Shown: positions 37,801 to 51,137 of the stretch, one piece after another | Layout of the letters: each line of letters starts with the position of its first letter | Numbering within the stretch: position 1 is the first letter of the stretch | Assembly (NCBI GenBank): GCA_027574665.1 | Contig: CM050654.1 | Coordinates: 12,518,142-12,582,141 of the forward strand | DNA length: 64,000 nucleotides | Direction: 5' to 3' | Origin: Rhynochetos jubatus | Taxonomy: Eukaryota; Chordata; Aves; Eurypygiformes; Rhynochetidae | Translations under genes and position numbers: made by a program | Notes under the pieces: generated by a model | What the model was told of the DNA's origin: nothing | The model's input: the letters and a program-made list of their open reading frames with translations, nothing else | The model's database searches: none

Positions 37801-40493
37801 CAAATGGTCCTCTAAGCAGCCAGTTGTCTTGTTGAGGAGGTGTTATTAAAACAATTTTTTTCTTTATTACTCTGCTGCATTTTATTGCTCTGGCTGCATC
37901 AGAGCATGCCACACATACTGAACAGAAATAGTAACTCCTGGATAACTCATGTCACAATGCCTAGTGTTCAAGACATATTCTTGCTTGTCAGTGTGGATTC
38001 TGGATGGTTTGTCAATGTTTAAGATAAAATTCAACACCTGAACACCCATCTATCTGTTTTTATTAATCAGTCTTCATGTTTGTTAGTGTCTGGACAAGTC
38101 ATCTTTTATAAGGTCATGTTAAAGTACTGAGGATTAGTTTGGGTGAAAGCTTCATGCTGTAATTTCTGGTTGAAATAAGAAATTTCCCAAAATTTTATTT
38201 TAATTTTCAAAGGAGAAATTGGAACCAAGCTAAAAAAAAAAAGAAAAGGCAGACTATCATTGGTTATGCAATGCTTTCATTAACTGATTGCAGTACTCTG
38301 GGAAAATACTTTGTTTGACTTGTGCTTGGTGAATTCAACTGCCAGCAAACTACAAGGAATGGAGTCCCTCAATATGTTTTAATTATGCCTCTCTGCAATG
38401 TACTGTCTCTTCAGGTAGCCATTAGTACAGGATTGCTGGGCTGCTATTGGAAATATGGAAGGCTTAAGGGGGAATCCCTGAGGCTGTGATGTGACCACAG
38501 GTGCTGTGGAGGGTACAGGGTGGCAAAATTTATTGGAGGGGAGGGTTTTTTATAAAACAGTAAGAGAAGGTCATTGCATTTACAAATCATATGATGGGCT
38601 TAGAGTGCTTCAGAGCCATCATGCTAGAAACAAGCCACAAAACCTGTTGTTCATTCACCCTATCATGATATCCTTAACTCCTGTCATGGATTTCCCCATT
38701 TGTATAGTCTCAGGTGTAGTTGTTGAGGATATTATTTCTGATACAGCTCTGTAACTCTGAAAATGGAGGACTATTTCTTTTCATCAGTTTGATAAATTCA
38801 GAAATAAACCAGCCTTTTTAGTTACTTTGCTGTGATTCTCATGTGACTAATTTGGCTCAAGGCTTCTTGGTATGGTTTAGGAGACAGGGCACAATCTTTT
38901 TTCTTCTACCCCTTGCCCTTACTAGCCCCTAAATAACATAAATTACATAAATTAGAAAAACCTGCAGGAGGCCTAGGCTCTTCTTTGAATCTGAAATAAG
39001 TTTTCAACATATTCTTGATGGTTTAATTGCAAGTACAGTCTCAAAAGTCAAGAAGGAAAGTTAAGTTTCTATACATATTGACATGTAATGGAAATTAGTC
39101 CCTAAGTGCTGTTTATGCCTATTCCTAAATCTCCTGTTGAAATTTTTGCCTATTTACAAACACGTCTACATTAAACTTGGATTTTTAATGCAAAGTTATC
39201 TCACAGTAGTGCTGTGAGGAATCTGATCTTACTAAAGTGCTTGGAATCTGACTTGTCTTTGTTGAAAACTGTTTGCCTTTTGTTCCTCTTTGGGGCTTGG
39301 GTTTTAAATAATTATTGAAAGAATTCTACAAACAAAGTGTGCTTATCACTTGCTGCAAGTGGCAGCAAAAACCTTCACTGTGTGAAACATTTTGTTTTAT
39401 TTGTGTGTGACCATGTCTGCACAGATCTTTCCTTGTATTCATCAAAAAATAAACATTGGCTTTGTTGTTTGATATGCAGGGTTTTCAAAATACTCTCTGG
39501 TCAGCTCTGCAAATGACCATTTAAAAATAGAATTCTAAGTTTATTTAATGATCTCACTGCTGAACCTGTCATTCATTGGCACTGTTTCCACTGCTTTAAT
39601 ATCCTTCAGAATCTTCCCATAGAGAAGAGAGGATTTTAGTAGTTATTTTCTTTATCTTGCAGCAATTGAAAAATCTAATCGCTACTAAAAATCTTCTGGG
39701 CTTTTATTAAGTTAGCTCTGATTTATGTGATTTGCCATAAAGTTCATTAAAGACTTCATTAATTTTTCACCAATCTGTAACCATCTTATCACTGCTGTTT
39801 TTATTAGCTGAGATATAATTAACTAGGTTTGACTTTTAAAATTGGGGGGCAAGTCATTTACCTGCCCTGTCACCATTTTTATAATAATTACATTTTGCTT
39901 TGTCAGATGTGAAATGGTTCTCTTCTTATCCATCAGTTCCAGTCATTAGGACCCTGTATTTCAGACCAAGTGCCTGTTCGTACATTTTGATCTCAGCAGC
40001 TTACGTTCTCATTAGCTGACTGAATCTTTGGTCTTTCCCCTTTCTAGAAGAACCATGGGTTTTGACAATCCTAATGCTGAAAAGACAAAAATTCCCACTG
40101 TGAACCCTGTATGGATCAATGCCAACCTAGAACTGAGTTGGTATTTGTCCATCTGCCTTCCCTAGAGCTCAGTGGCCCTTCCTTGGAACAAGGGATGACC
40201 ATGCAGTGGTATGTTGCATGTCAGACCAGAAGTCAGGGAAGCGATTAAAAGCATTTTGTAGAATTCAAAATACAAAATTTCTACTTTTGTAGAATTCTTC
40301 AGCTACACCATCACCCACTTGCATTTGACTTCAAATCTTTCCCAGGGATTTCCAAGGAGACTGTCATTCCAGACCTGTTATGTGTATGGACCCGTTAATG
40401 GCCTGGCAGTTCAGCTGGACCATTCTGTAATGGACCAAGGACTACCAGTTCTAGTAGGCCATGTCTCAGTGTATGATAAGCCATATAGTCGTC

Positions 40494-40527
40494 GTTTTTT
40501 TTTTGTTGTTGTTGTTGGTTTTTTTTT
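40494..40527 (+). repeat. T-rich tract with GTT triplets
   Basis: A T10 run is followed by four GTT triplets, GG and T9. It is a short imperfect microsatellite of the T/G class seen elsewhere in the window. Confidence 0.8.
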
Positions 40528-43500
40528 AATTTGTAGGAGGTAAATAATAAAGATAAGTAGGTATTAAAGGCAATGTTGGGAAGTGAAGTGGGAGAGAAGG
40601 GGAAAAGTGGCAGTTCTCTGTTTTACCTCAAACCAAAGATTATTGACTTTTTTTCATGCAACAATCTAAAAATATCTACAAGAAATGAATAATGTATTTT
40701 CAAAGAAAAAATAAAGCAAGTTCCCATTCTTTTTCTTTCAGAACTAGCATTTCATAGTAATTTCCTCTAACACTAATTAGTAGTAATTAGAGAAGAAACA
40801 TGATCTTACTAGAGAAACCCTGTTTTATTCAGAATTATTCCTATAGTTTCAAATTTTCTTCCTTTGCCTTCTCCCCTTTGTACTTACCCTTGATAGAGTA
40901 AAATAGCTGTGTAAAAGGTATCAGCACGATTTGTGTGGTAATTTTGAGCATTCTGCCACTGCAATATTGGGAGCCCTTTGCGATAAAGGAATTGCAAAAA
41001 GCAGGGCAATAGACTTGGCAGGCACAGAGGCTGTTTGGCATATTCAGGTGAACTCTGTTACAGACGCAGTGACCTGACACCTATGTGTATTGTCTCTAAT
41101 ACCTTAAATTCAGTGGGTTTAATCCCTACCTTTGTGAGGAGTTTGACAAACCATTTATTTGAAAGACTTCTGGGATGCACAGGTGACTCTGGTTCACCTA
41201 GTGATTTTAAAACTGTCACTTGTGTTTACTTTTTAATACTAAAAAGAAGGCATGCAGAGAGGCCAAGGAAGACCCTTTGCACACATTTGAAACTCTGCTT
41301 TGAAGCAAGAATATGTTCTGACATTTAACTGAGAGTTTATTCAGGGATATATCCTTTGAATTTAAACTTTATTTAGCAGCAAAAGAGTGAAAGCATCTCA
41401 GTTAATAATACTTCTGACTTCTCCCTCTCAACAGATGGGAAACTATTAATATAGCTTATTTCTAATTCTCACGATTGTTACAAATAGTGCTTTCCTCCTG
41501 CACAACATTTTTGATCTGAAGAGCTAGAACAGTCTGTGTCAGCATGGGAAACAGAATTGCCATGCTGCACCCTGATCTTCTGATCATATTCTCTGGAGAT
41601 TATATGCTCCAACATTCAAAAGCTTCTAGTAGCTACTCATAATTTCTAGCACATGAAAGTGAAATTTGACTTCATTGAATGTCTAAATTAAAAAATTTGT
41701 TCTACTTAGGGTTCTTGATTAGTCTTTTTTAGACTATTGTTTCAATCTTCAGATTTTCTCTAAATTAGCAATATTTCCTCTTCAGATTGCTTTTAAGAAG
41801 TAGACCCTATATCTGCACCAAGCAACTTGAGCTCCAATGGGAACAGGAGCTTGCTCACATAGAATTCACAGCTTTGATGATAAAGATTTACCTTTCTGAT
41901 ACTGTACATGTCAGATAAATTAACTTGCCTGCAAGGGAACTGCAGGACAAGGATGTCTTATTGTATACTTGAAACTTTAAATTAAAAAAGATGAATAGAA
42001 AACAAACAAAAAGAAAAACTAAACAGATTACTTCCAAGAAACACATGAGAGGAGAGAAGAAAGTGGCTATTTCATCTGTTACTTCATGCCTTTTTTCTAA
42101 TTTGAAGGTAAAACAATAACATTACTGTGATAAATTCTTAATGGCAAAAAAAGAAAATCTGTCAGTCTGCAGTGAAACATAAACAATCTCAGCTTTGTGA
42201 CTGAAAGATAATTGAATTCTTTTCACATAAATACAATTTTAGGAAGATTTATTTGCAATTCCCTTTGAGACAGATTTGCAGTTTCAAGGGCTGAGCACCT
42301 CTGAAATCAGAATTTAGAAGCTTTTTAATAGCCAGCATCTTTCAGGATAGGGACTGCTGAGGGCCTGAAAAGCTGGAGAGAGCTGCCTACACTGGGTGTC
42401 AGTTTGCAAAGACGTTTTCCAAGGCTTGGAACAGACGTGAAAGCCGCAGGGGAGGAAACATCCCTACTGATTCAGCAGCAGTGTTATTTGTTCTCTTTGT
42501 GCGCAGCTCTGCATCATTCTAGCCACCACGCAGCAGTGGTTTTTGATATTTTGATGGCTGTAGCAGGGCCTATCATTGTAGCAGCTGACCAGATGCAGGA
42601 GGTTCTTTAACAGCACCTAGTACTTTCTGATGTGTTTGGCTGCATGCCTGTGACTCCTGCTGCTTCTTTTTCCAAATACCTCTCAAGCTCCAGGGCAGTT
42701 GCTACCCACTGTTCCCCTCCCAGGTTCTGCTGTCTCTGGGCTCATGCTGCCTCATGCCATCCAGACTGGCGAGATTTGTTCCTCTTTGCTGCCCATAACT
42801 ACCCCATCATTGCTATCTCAATCTGCTTTTTCCGTCTGATACTTCTGTGCTTCAAAAGCCCTCTTTCCCACTCTACACCTTCAAAAAGATACTCCTTAGA
42901 GGCATGCACAGTCTGAATCTGCACTTGTCAGCAAACTCTAGCTTGCTTATGCCTTTCTATTTTCCTTTTCCTCAAGGGTATTTGCAGGTGGAGATTTGAG
43001 TGACCTGAGCAAGTCTGTGTCAGAGGCTTTTCCATGTCCTGCATTGATCTGCTGTTCCAGCCACACTTGCCTTGTGCACAGAATGACAATTCACCAGATT
43101 GCTTGCTGATTTCACTCAGGTGCATCCACATACAGACAAGAATCCTTTAGGGAATATCAAAAGCTTGGACTTTTGAAGCAAGATATATGAAGTGTGGTCT
43201 GTAATGGGATCAGCTGGTATGTTATTCACTCCAGCTGTTGGCTTAACAGTAACAGATTCTTTCTCCAACGAACACTTCTCCCCCTCCTCATGAAATCTGT
43301 GCTTCGCCTTCTTCAATAGTCTTATGAATATTTTAAACTGTCTTCTACCAGCAGTACTCCTCTTCCATATTATTTCCCCTAAGATCACTTCTCAATTTAT
43401 GCACTACTCATTTGGCAAATGCCTTGCTCAGAACAATCATGTGCTGTATAATTCAGATAAGCATTTGAAGAGGCATAAGCTTTGAATGTGTGCACAGGTA

Positions 43501-44194
43501 TTCTGTCAGTCAAGATGCAGTAAAGTAAGGGAACAAAAATCTCTCCCGTGCATGTGTTGATTTTTCTCAGTATCTTCTGTATCACCTATGTTTTAAATGT
43601 TTTGTGCTGGGATGTAAGAGCAAAATAGCAAATTTGTAACAGTTAGCTATTCCCTAGCAAATATCAATGCATGAGAATACACAGTAAAATATAATTTAGA
43701 TATTTATAACGTGCCACTGTCCGTACATGTATTCCATTGAAACAAAATTATGGTATGCTATTTTTCCTTTTCTAATAGGATTCTGTTTCACGAAACTTTA
43801 GAGTTAATTCTCATTGTCTGTGAACAGTAGCAGTCTGTAATATGTCTTATTAGACCATCTTTCATTGGAGGATCTTAGAAGTTAGTTACACTGCATAGCA
43901 CCCAAGAGAGACAGTTAAGAAATCTGTTCTCACAGGAATTCTTCAGCCGTCATGGAAATGTATCTTCTCTGAGAGAGTGGCAAAATATGCAAAACAAGGC
44001 ACAGCAGTACGCATAACAATTTCCAACAATGTGTAAAGGAAAACTTACATGGAATGGAACCTGATCTCAATTTCACATTTTCCAAATGAATCATGGAAAA
44101 TTTTTATGCATTTCTTTAAAGGTAATAAATTACGTCATGTTGTCATCAGACTAATATTTTCAATAGAGCAGTAAAATTTGCACAGTGATTTTCT

Positions 44195-44250
44195 TTGAAA
44201 ATTAAAATCAATGAAAAGTTGGTGAAACCATGATTTTAATTGAATTTCAA
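44195..44250. repeat. AT-rich imperfect hairpin, 16 paired bases
   Basis: ATTAAAATCA (44201-44210) pairs exactly with TGATTTTAAT (44231-44240) across a 20-nt loop. After a 4-nt bulge (TGAA, 44241-44244) the outer arms TTGAAA (44195-44200) and TTTCAA (44245-44250) also pair. That gives 16 base pairs over 56 nt. The stem is weak because nearly all pairs are A-T. Confidence 0.6.
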
Positions 44251-44536
44251 CACAGTGTATTATACGTTCATTGTCTGACCTACAAAGGCAGTTGTTTTAA
44301 TACTATTAGTCTCATAAACACTTCTGTTATTGCATGCACTTTTTGTATATTTAAACCTGTTGCTAGATGTGAAAGCACTTGATTTCACTTAACATATAGG
44401 GAGAAAAAGAGGTTTTCCCAAATCTACATAGAAATGGTAGCACTAATACCTTTTTTAAATAGGGTGAAAGATAAAGGGGGCCTTCCCAGTTGTAAAGACA
44501 TTTTTGTATTCAGTGTACTTTCGTTGCAAACATAAA

Positions 44537-44590
44537 TCTAGATGATCTTTAAGGTCCCTTCCAACCTTAAACCATTCTATGATTCTATGA
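44537..44590 (+). mobile_element. CR1 LINE 3' terminal fragment
   Basis: The sequence runs CTAGATGATCTTTAAGG, TCCCTTCCAACCTTAAACC and then ATTCTATGATTCTATG. This is the conserved 3' end of avian CR1, including its terminal ATTCTATG octamer repeats instead of a poly(A) tail (established knowledge). The copy is only about 54 bp long, an extreme 5' truncation, which is the usual fate of CR1 insertions. No coding part is retained. Confidence 0.93.
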
Positions 44591-46799
44591 AACCTCTATC
44601 AGTTGGTCTCGATTTGTCACTAATTCTCTTTGGTTTTGATTAATCTTCTCCCTATTGTTTTAGATTATACATTCCTCATAATTCAGAAATAGCCACTTAT
44701 CCCAGAATTTTTAGGTATTAAAATTAACATTTTTTTAATGTTTTCTTATTCCTTATTTGAGAACCTAATGTAAAAATACAGTTTTAAAGTGTTAGCGCAA
44801 GCTTTTTAAAACAGCTTTATGTTATGGCTTTTCTCTTTAATCAGTGATTTTTAGTTGTTATGTAAGGTGTTAAGTCTAGGAGACAGAAGGTTTTGTTGCT
44901 GTGGTTCAGTGTTTGGAGAAATAGTTTGAGTGTGCTCCCACTGCTAGCTCAGTCCATTTCTTTCCACTGGGAGTGGCAGAGACATAATGCTTCACTTTGT
45001 GCAGTGTTTAGGCAGCAGTCAGATAAGGGATCTGACATAGAGGGTCTGTTCTATAATACTTGATCTGTCAGTAAAACCCTCAGGCTTTCATGATTTCAAG
45101 GTACTACTTTATGACAGGGATACTGAAGGAAGGCAGCTTGAGGATCTTAGTAGAAGGAAAAACCTCTCTGCCACATTTGGAGGACATGCAGGATATAGAG
45201 CTCTGATCTTGTAGAGTTGTTTGGAAGGAACAACAAAACTTATTTATAAAAACATGATAATAACAAATGAGTTGCCAACTGGCCTTAAGTAAGTCTGACG
45301 AAGAGCTGGCAAAGCACTTAGACCACTGAGTGTGAGGTAACTAGGAGTATAGCTTAAGTGGAGGTAATAATAAAGGAAGAGCAAGTCTTTTTGTCAGCAT
45401 GTTCTGTCATCTTTCAGAATCTGGGTTGTGTTTCTTCTCCCATCCTTATGCTGTCTTCTGCATCTAGGGCTGAAACAATTACTTTAATTTCCTGTAAGAT
45501 TTCCAAATTTGATGTTCCTTCTGCAAAGAGTGCCTTTCACAAGGCTTTTTTAGCATTACAGAGAATCAACTGAATTTTGGGCTTTGGTTTTTTTAATTCA
45601 AATTGAAGAGAAATAGACTATCTATATTTTTCATATGATAGCATTATACAAAGTGCTGAGGTGGCTATTTTGAGTACTGTATATTCTAGTAAGACTGTCT
45701 TTCAATTCAGGGTAAAAATAGGGTTCGGTTATTCAGATGCATTGTGTGACACATTTTAGCATCTAATACATTATGTGTTGAACAGCAAGTAAAAGAGTAA
45801 CTGAGTTTTCTGAAGGTATTGCAGAAATAAAAAATATTAAGAATATATTAAAAATAAGCTATATTTTGTTCTTCTGATTCACTAATATTTTGACATTTGG
45901 GGCTGTGTTCCCTATGTGAATCCTTAACTTTTCCTGAGTAAACCAATGATGAAATTTTGTGGGCAGAACTCAAGATTACAAGATTTTTTTTAAGTTAATG
46001 AACTGATGCAACTTTCAATATTTTGGGGAGTATTTTGTACGTTTCATATAGATGTATGTCTGAGTTTACTTAGGTCCTGTAGTCCTGAAATATGTCATGC
46101 AGTAACTTGTCTGAATATGAACGTCATCAAAATCTGGTGCATTCAAATCGTGTCTTCTCAACTGAATGTTACTTCTGTAAAGAACTACATCAAAACTCAG
46201 CTCTAAACACATCTAATCTTAGTCTAGGCCCAGATCTAAATTTCACAGTAGAGGCTGGTCTGTCCTATTCTTAATGCATCCTATCCTCAGTGGATCAATC
46301 TCAAATCTGTAAGAAAAATGGATGAGATTTTTTTAACCGCATGTCTATAATAATACCCAGTGCTGTTGATTTTGAGAGACTTTCTTTAGACCTGAATTTA
46401 AAAATCCAATTCTGAAATTCTGTTCTGTGATCAAATTGCTTCTCTAACTGCTCTGTGTTTGAATAATTAATCTGTTGTATTCAGTTCTTGGAGTTATAAT
46501 TCATGGCTTTCAAAAGTAATTTTTCCTAAAAAACTATGTAAATCCCATCACAGACCTGCAGTAAATCCAAATCAACTGGGATGCTGTTAGATCTCTTTTA
46601 CAAATGTCTTTTCTTTGTTCTTCACAGCTGAAATGAGAAATTCTTTTATTTTCTAGTGTGACAGAATAATCTGGCATTGGTGTCCTCTAAGGGTGAACCT
46701 ACTTCCAGCATGTTAACTTCTCTCTGATCATGTAAACAGGAAGAGGTGCAGTGCTCAGTTCAAGTTACCAAAACACAAATGAAGAGGCATTTTTAGAAA

Positions 46800-46812
46800 A
46801 TATATATATATA
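46800..46812. repeat. Short TA dinucleotide repeat
   Basis: Thirteen alternating A and T bases form a minimal AT microsatellite. Confidence 0.85.
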
Positions 46813-48316
46813 GTTCTAATAGTTGCTACATGCACACACATGGAAATAACAGCCAGTAAAGCAGCGCAGAGGTGTGATGCATTTGCATATAACAGATCCC
46901 ACAGCTATATTTCTTTGGAGTTTATTCTAGTGTCTTAAGCCCCTAGGCAATATCAAGCAGTCAACAATTAAAGCTTAGTAAAAAATATTTCCATTTCACC
47001 TAAGCATGGAATTTCCCCTAATCTTGCATATGTTAACTTAGTGGGTGGCTTGCTCTTGGTGTGTTTTTAGAGCTACACCTCAAAAGTGCGGAGATCGATT
47101 CATAAGTAACAAAGCGACTTCTAGAAAAAAGTGGCAACAGAAATGTCATTTTCTCCCTGTTTCCCCATAACTGAAAACCAGAGCTCAGTTTGAGTTTGAT
47201 CCATTCCATCCCCATTTTCAGCCTGACTTCCCTGCCAGTCTGGCTGCCCTTCTCTGTTCCCAGTCCTTTTTCAAATATTCTTTTGTTCAATGCTTCACCC
47301 AGCTTCCCTGTGCTTCTGCAGGACCTTGAGATCTGATTGCTTCTGCTCCCCTTCAAATTCTGTTCTTTATTTCTTGTCTTTTCAATATGCCTGGACAAGT
47401 TACGTTAACACCAAAATAGAATGACCATTGTTTACTTAGAGAACAAGCAGCAATGCAGCTTGCTGCTAATTGGCACCGGGGTAACTATGCAAAAATCACT
47501 CACAGAAAATAGAGGCAAGTTGCCGTGTTTTCTTTGCTGAAGGTTAAATGAGCAGGTATCCTGGAAAAAAACCTTGGGCCAGTTCTGAATTTCACCATGA
47601 CACAAAAGTCTTGGCCTTATAGGAAACGCAGCTCCTTGACATTCTGTTGATTTAACGCACTGCAGAATTCTGCCAGAGAGCTATGAAAAGAAATAGCAGG
47701 GTTTCTTACAAAGCAGGCTATGAAAAGGAGATACAGAAGATTATTCCAGCTATAGAGCAGAGCTTCGACTTAAATTAAACTGTGACAAGCTGCATATATT
47801 TCTTAAACTCATGACAATTATTTAACAATATTTGTTCTCTGCTTGGATAAATCATGGAAAGCAACGCTCTGCTACAAAGGTAGTCCATGATTAACATTGA
47901 ATAGCTGCTTTACCAAGCACTTCTTGCTACTCCCAAGATAACAGAAGTAGCTGCTTACTCTTCGTAACACAATTATCAGGTTCTAATCCTTTTATAGAAG
48001 GTAATCTAGCTTTAGGCCTTTCCCTGGCCATAGCTATGCCTCTAATTGAGTTTACTTAGGAATTGAATTACACAGTTGTCAGTAACAAAACCGACAGACT
48101 CATTTTTCTGCCACGCAAACAGCCGAAATATCTAGCAGAATCTTGTTATTTGTCAGCTCAACATTTTTTTTTCATTGGCTGTCTAAAATACCTTCTATCT
48201 CTAAAATAACGTACAGGTTTCTGTGGCTTCCTGAAAGGTAGGAGAGTCTGTAAAGATGTCAGTGTGGTGTTCAGCAACCTAAACTGACCTAGTTTTATTG
48301 TATTAGTCTGCATTTA

Positions 48317-48330
48317 TTTTTTTTTTTTTT
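48317..48330 (+). repeat. Poly(T) run, T14
   Basis: Fourteen T follow CTGCATTTA and precede AAGGAACTC. Simple homopolymer. Confidence 0.9.
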
Positions 48331-48895
48331 AAGGAACTCTCTTCACCTAAAGCAGTCTACCCAGAATCTAGCAGGATTTGGAGCTGCTATTCTATTCAGA
48401 TCCATTCAGATAAATGGTGTAAGCAAATCAGAGGAAGAGTACTCTTACCTTTGAAGCCAATGTTGAATCTGGAAATGGAGATAGAAAATACGATTTTTTC
48501 ATTGACTGAGGTTGAAGTAATGCAGATCCAAAATACAGTTCCTGGTCTCAAGGAGCTTTCAAATGAAATAGCAAAAGGAAGCAGATACGTGCAATGGAGG
48601 GGCAGTATCTTAGAAGGAACAATATAGAGAGAACTAGCATGGTTTAGACATGGCTTTGAATCAAGGGAAGAGCTTGGTTAATTGTGTGATTGACACAGAA
48701 GATGGTGATATATTCACAGCAATGCTAGTGTCTTGCCATGCCTTTTTCTTGCCTTGCAAGGAGGAGAATTGAGGTAACTCAACCTACAGTCCCACACAGG
48801 CTAGCAGTGATTGCCATGTTTAGTCTGCCTCTGGATGGACAGAGAGCTGTAACTAACTGGGAGAGTGTCCAAAAAGTGGCCATTAAAAGAAATTT

Positions 48896-48941
48896 GGAGG
48901 GGAGAGGGAAGGGGGGAGGGGGGGGGAGTGGCTTAATGGGG
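48896..48941 (+). repeat. G-rich purine run
   Basis: The stretch contains GGAGGGGAGAGGG, then runs of six and nine G separated by single A, then GTGG and GGGG. It has enough G runs of three or more with short spacers to form a G-quadruplex on the plus strand (inference). It is the most G-rich segment in the window. Confidence 0.8.
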
Positions 48942-50051
48942 AAGAAAAAAAAGGTTAGTCAGACATGACATAAGTAATCTTTTAGATCCAGATGTCCCAA
49001 AGCATCATCAACAGCACAGCCCAGAACTGGTGAAGACACCACAATGAAGAAAACCTTGAGGTAACGATTCAGAAGGTGACAGACTGAGAGTGTGGCATGA
49101 TGTGTTAGGCTGCACTCCTACGGATGTGTTTAACTGTCACAGTGAAATGCATTGTTCTGCTTCAGGGTGGAAAGATCTTTTAATTTACCAGTATTATAAT
49201 TTCAGATCGGTACTGCTAGGGTTAAATCACACATGTGACTCAGATGAGTGTTTACTAATAAAGCTGAACGGATGCAGGAGCAGGCATACATTTCCTAGAA
49301 AATACCTGTATAATAAAAAGCAAGCTGACCTCTGATGTTGTCAAACCCTTGAGTGCTTGCTGTTGCTACCTCATATTCCACTAAAGCTGAGGGGGGAGGA
49401 TGAGAAGTGCTCTAAGTGGCTGTAGATCACCAGTACTGAGATAATAGCATTGTGTCTGAATGGGGGAGCAGCTCAGATTGTAGTACCAGCACACTTCACA
49501 TACAGCATTTTATCCATTGAGACTAAATGAAGTGTTTGACCATCATGCTCACCGAAGAGGAAGTTTTCCTCTGGGTGAAAGCTTACTTATTGTGGTACAG
49601 GTCCAAGTTCTGCTCTGTTCAGCAAAAATCATGTTTCAGGCTGCATTAACTTCCTGCAGGTGTTTATATTTTTTGCTTGTGTTGCAAAAGTGTAAAAACA
49701 ATGTGAATTTTAATACTTATTTTACTGCTTTCCTGAGTGCTGCCATAATGCCATTAAATAAAGCTGTTTTCACCAGTACTGTAGCTTCTCTGAGATTAGT
49801 TTCACTATTTCATGATTGACTTAAAAAGCATTCCCATAGAGTTATGGTATAACAAAATCTTCTGCTCATCTTCTGATCATTTGCAAGTATGACTAGCACT
49901 TCTAACACATGCCAGAATAATAATAACCTCTGTTTATTGGGACACTTAGTGTCTAAACTGAGAAATCTCAGCTTCTGAGCAGTTTTAGAAACTTCATTTC
50001 TTCCTTAAAAACTTTTAGAAACAACACAGTAAAAAGGCCTAGTATTTATAT

Positions 50052-50065
50052 TGTGTGTGTGTGTG
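50052..50065. repeat. TG7 dinucleotide microsatellite
   Basis: Seven TG units are followed by TTTTGC. It is a short CA/TG microsatellite that could be length-polymorphic. Confidence 0.9.
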
Positions 50066-51116
50066 TTTTGCTATGCAGTGCAGATAGCAGTTTATCTGAC
50101 TAACCATGAATGGTAATTAATCACACCAATATTTGCATTGTAATATCACCCGATTTCCCTTTCTAATTCCAAGTAGCTTTTCTGGGCAAGATAAATTTAC
50201 AAATACAAAAATCCCAGAAGTTACAAAGCCTAATTGCTCCAGACTCTGAGCTTTTCCAAATTTGCTTATTCCTATGATTGTAAATAATAATAATAGTAAT
50301 AGATATGGTGTCCTTGTCATTGAAATACATTATTCCTTAAGGCTCACTGTAACTAAAACATTTCTTCAGATTCAGTACACGAAAGTACAGCTTCTAATGA
50401 GTCAGAAGAATACCTAACAAAGTATTGCAGCTCATCTTACTTGAGCAATGCCTCCGCTCAGAATTAGCATACATTTCTTTTAGACAGCTAAATGAGATTA
50501 CTTCAATATAACTAAACCCAGAATCCAGTCACACAAAAAAATCATGAAAAAGTAAAAGTTTGTTACCTAGGTATTACTTGGTTTTATTTCATGTCACTGA
50601 ACTGTGCAGGCACCCAGGAGCACTCAAGTGTGATCATTAAGCACATAAGTAGTACAGAATATCAGTGACTTGGGTGAACCACAGAAAAATATGACCTTCA
50701 GAGATACAGAAAATTTGCATAAACCAATAGTTTCTACAAAATGTTTTGTGTTACGAAACCCTAGAAAACTGCAAATCTAGATAGGTTTTTTGTTATGGAA
50801 CTATCAACATTAAAAATTCCATTATCAGAGCTAATAATTTTGTGGTGGATAAGGCATGATGAGAATATGGTGTCTTTTTTGTATGTGTTAATGTCATCTT
50901 TCTATTTGCTGATAATACTAAAACCTTCTTTTATTAGGAGATTAGGCAGCTTTGACTTGGAAGATATACATACACTTTTGAAATGTATGACATTGTTGAA
51001 GGTGCTTTTTCCTCCTTAAGTTTAAAATGTGTTTTCCCCAGTAAATTCCCTCTGGTATATACATTTTTGTTTAAAACATGTAGCTGCTTTTCTTCTCTGA
51101 GGGAAAATTGCCAGGC

Positions 51117-51137
51117 TTTTTTTTTTTTTTTTTTTTT
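51117..51137 (+). repeat. Poly(T) run, T21
   Basis: Twenty-one consecutive T form the longest homopolymer in the window. On the minus strand it would read as poly(A), but no retroelement body was recognised beside it. Confidence 0.92.

Larger units (their letters stand above)
37801..44536. other. AT-rich noncoding stretch
   Basis: No gene is seen. The stretch contains a block of developmental-enhancer-like motifs (about 39520-39920), a T/GTT tract (40494-40527), a somewhat GC-richer patch (42400-42920) with two adjacent open plus-strand frames lacking any recognised domain, and an imperfect AT-rich hairpin (44195-44250). The remainder looks like unique sequence. Confidence 0.65.

Noticed and set aside
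47033..47398. 121-codon minus-strand open frame, basic and polar
   Set aside because: It overlies a pyrimidine-rich plus-strand segment that lowers stop frequency; no family resemblance and no splice sites.
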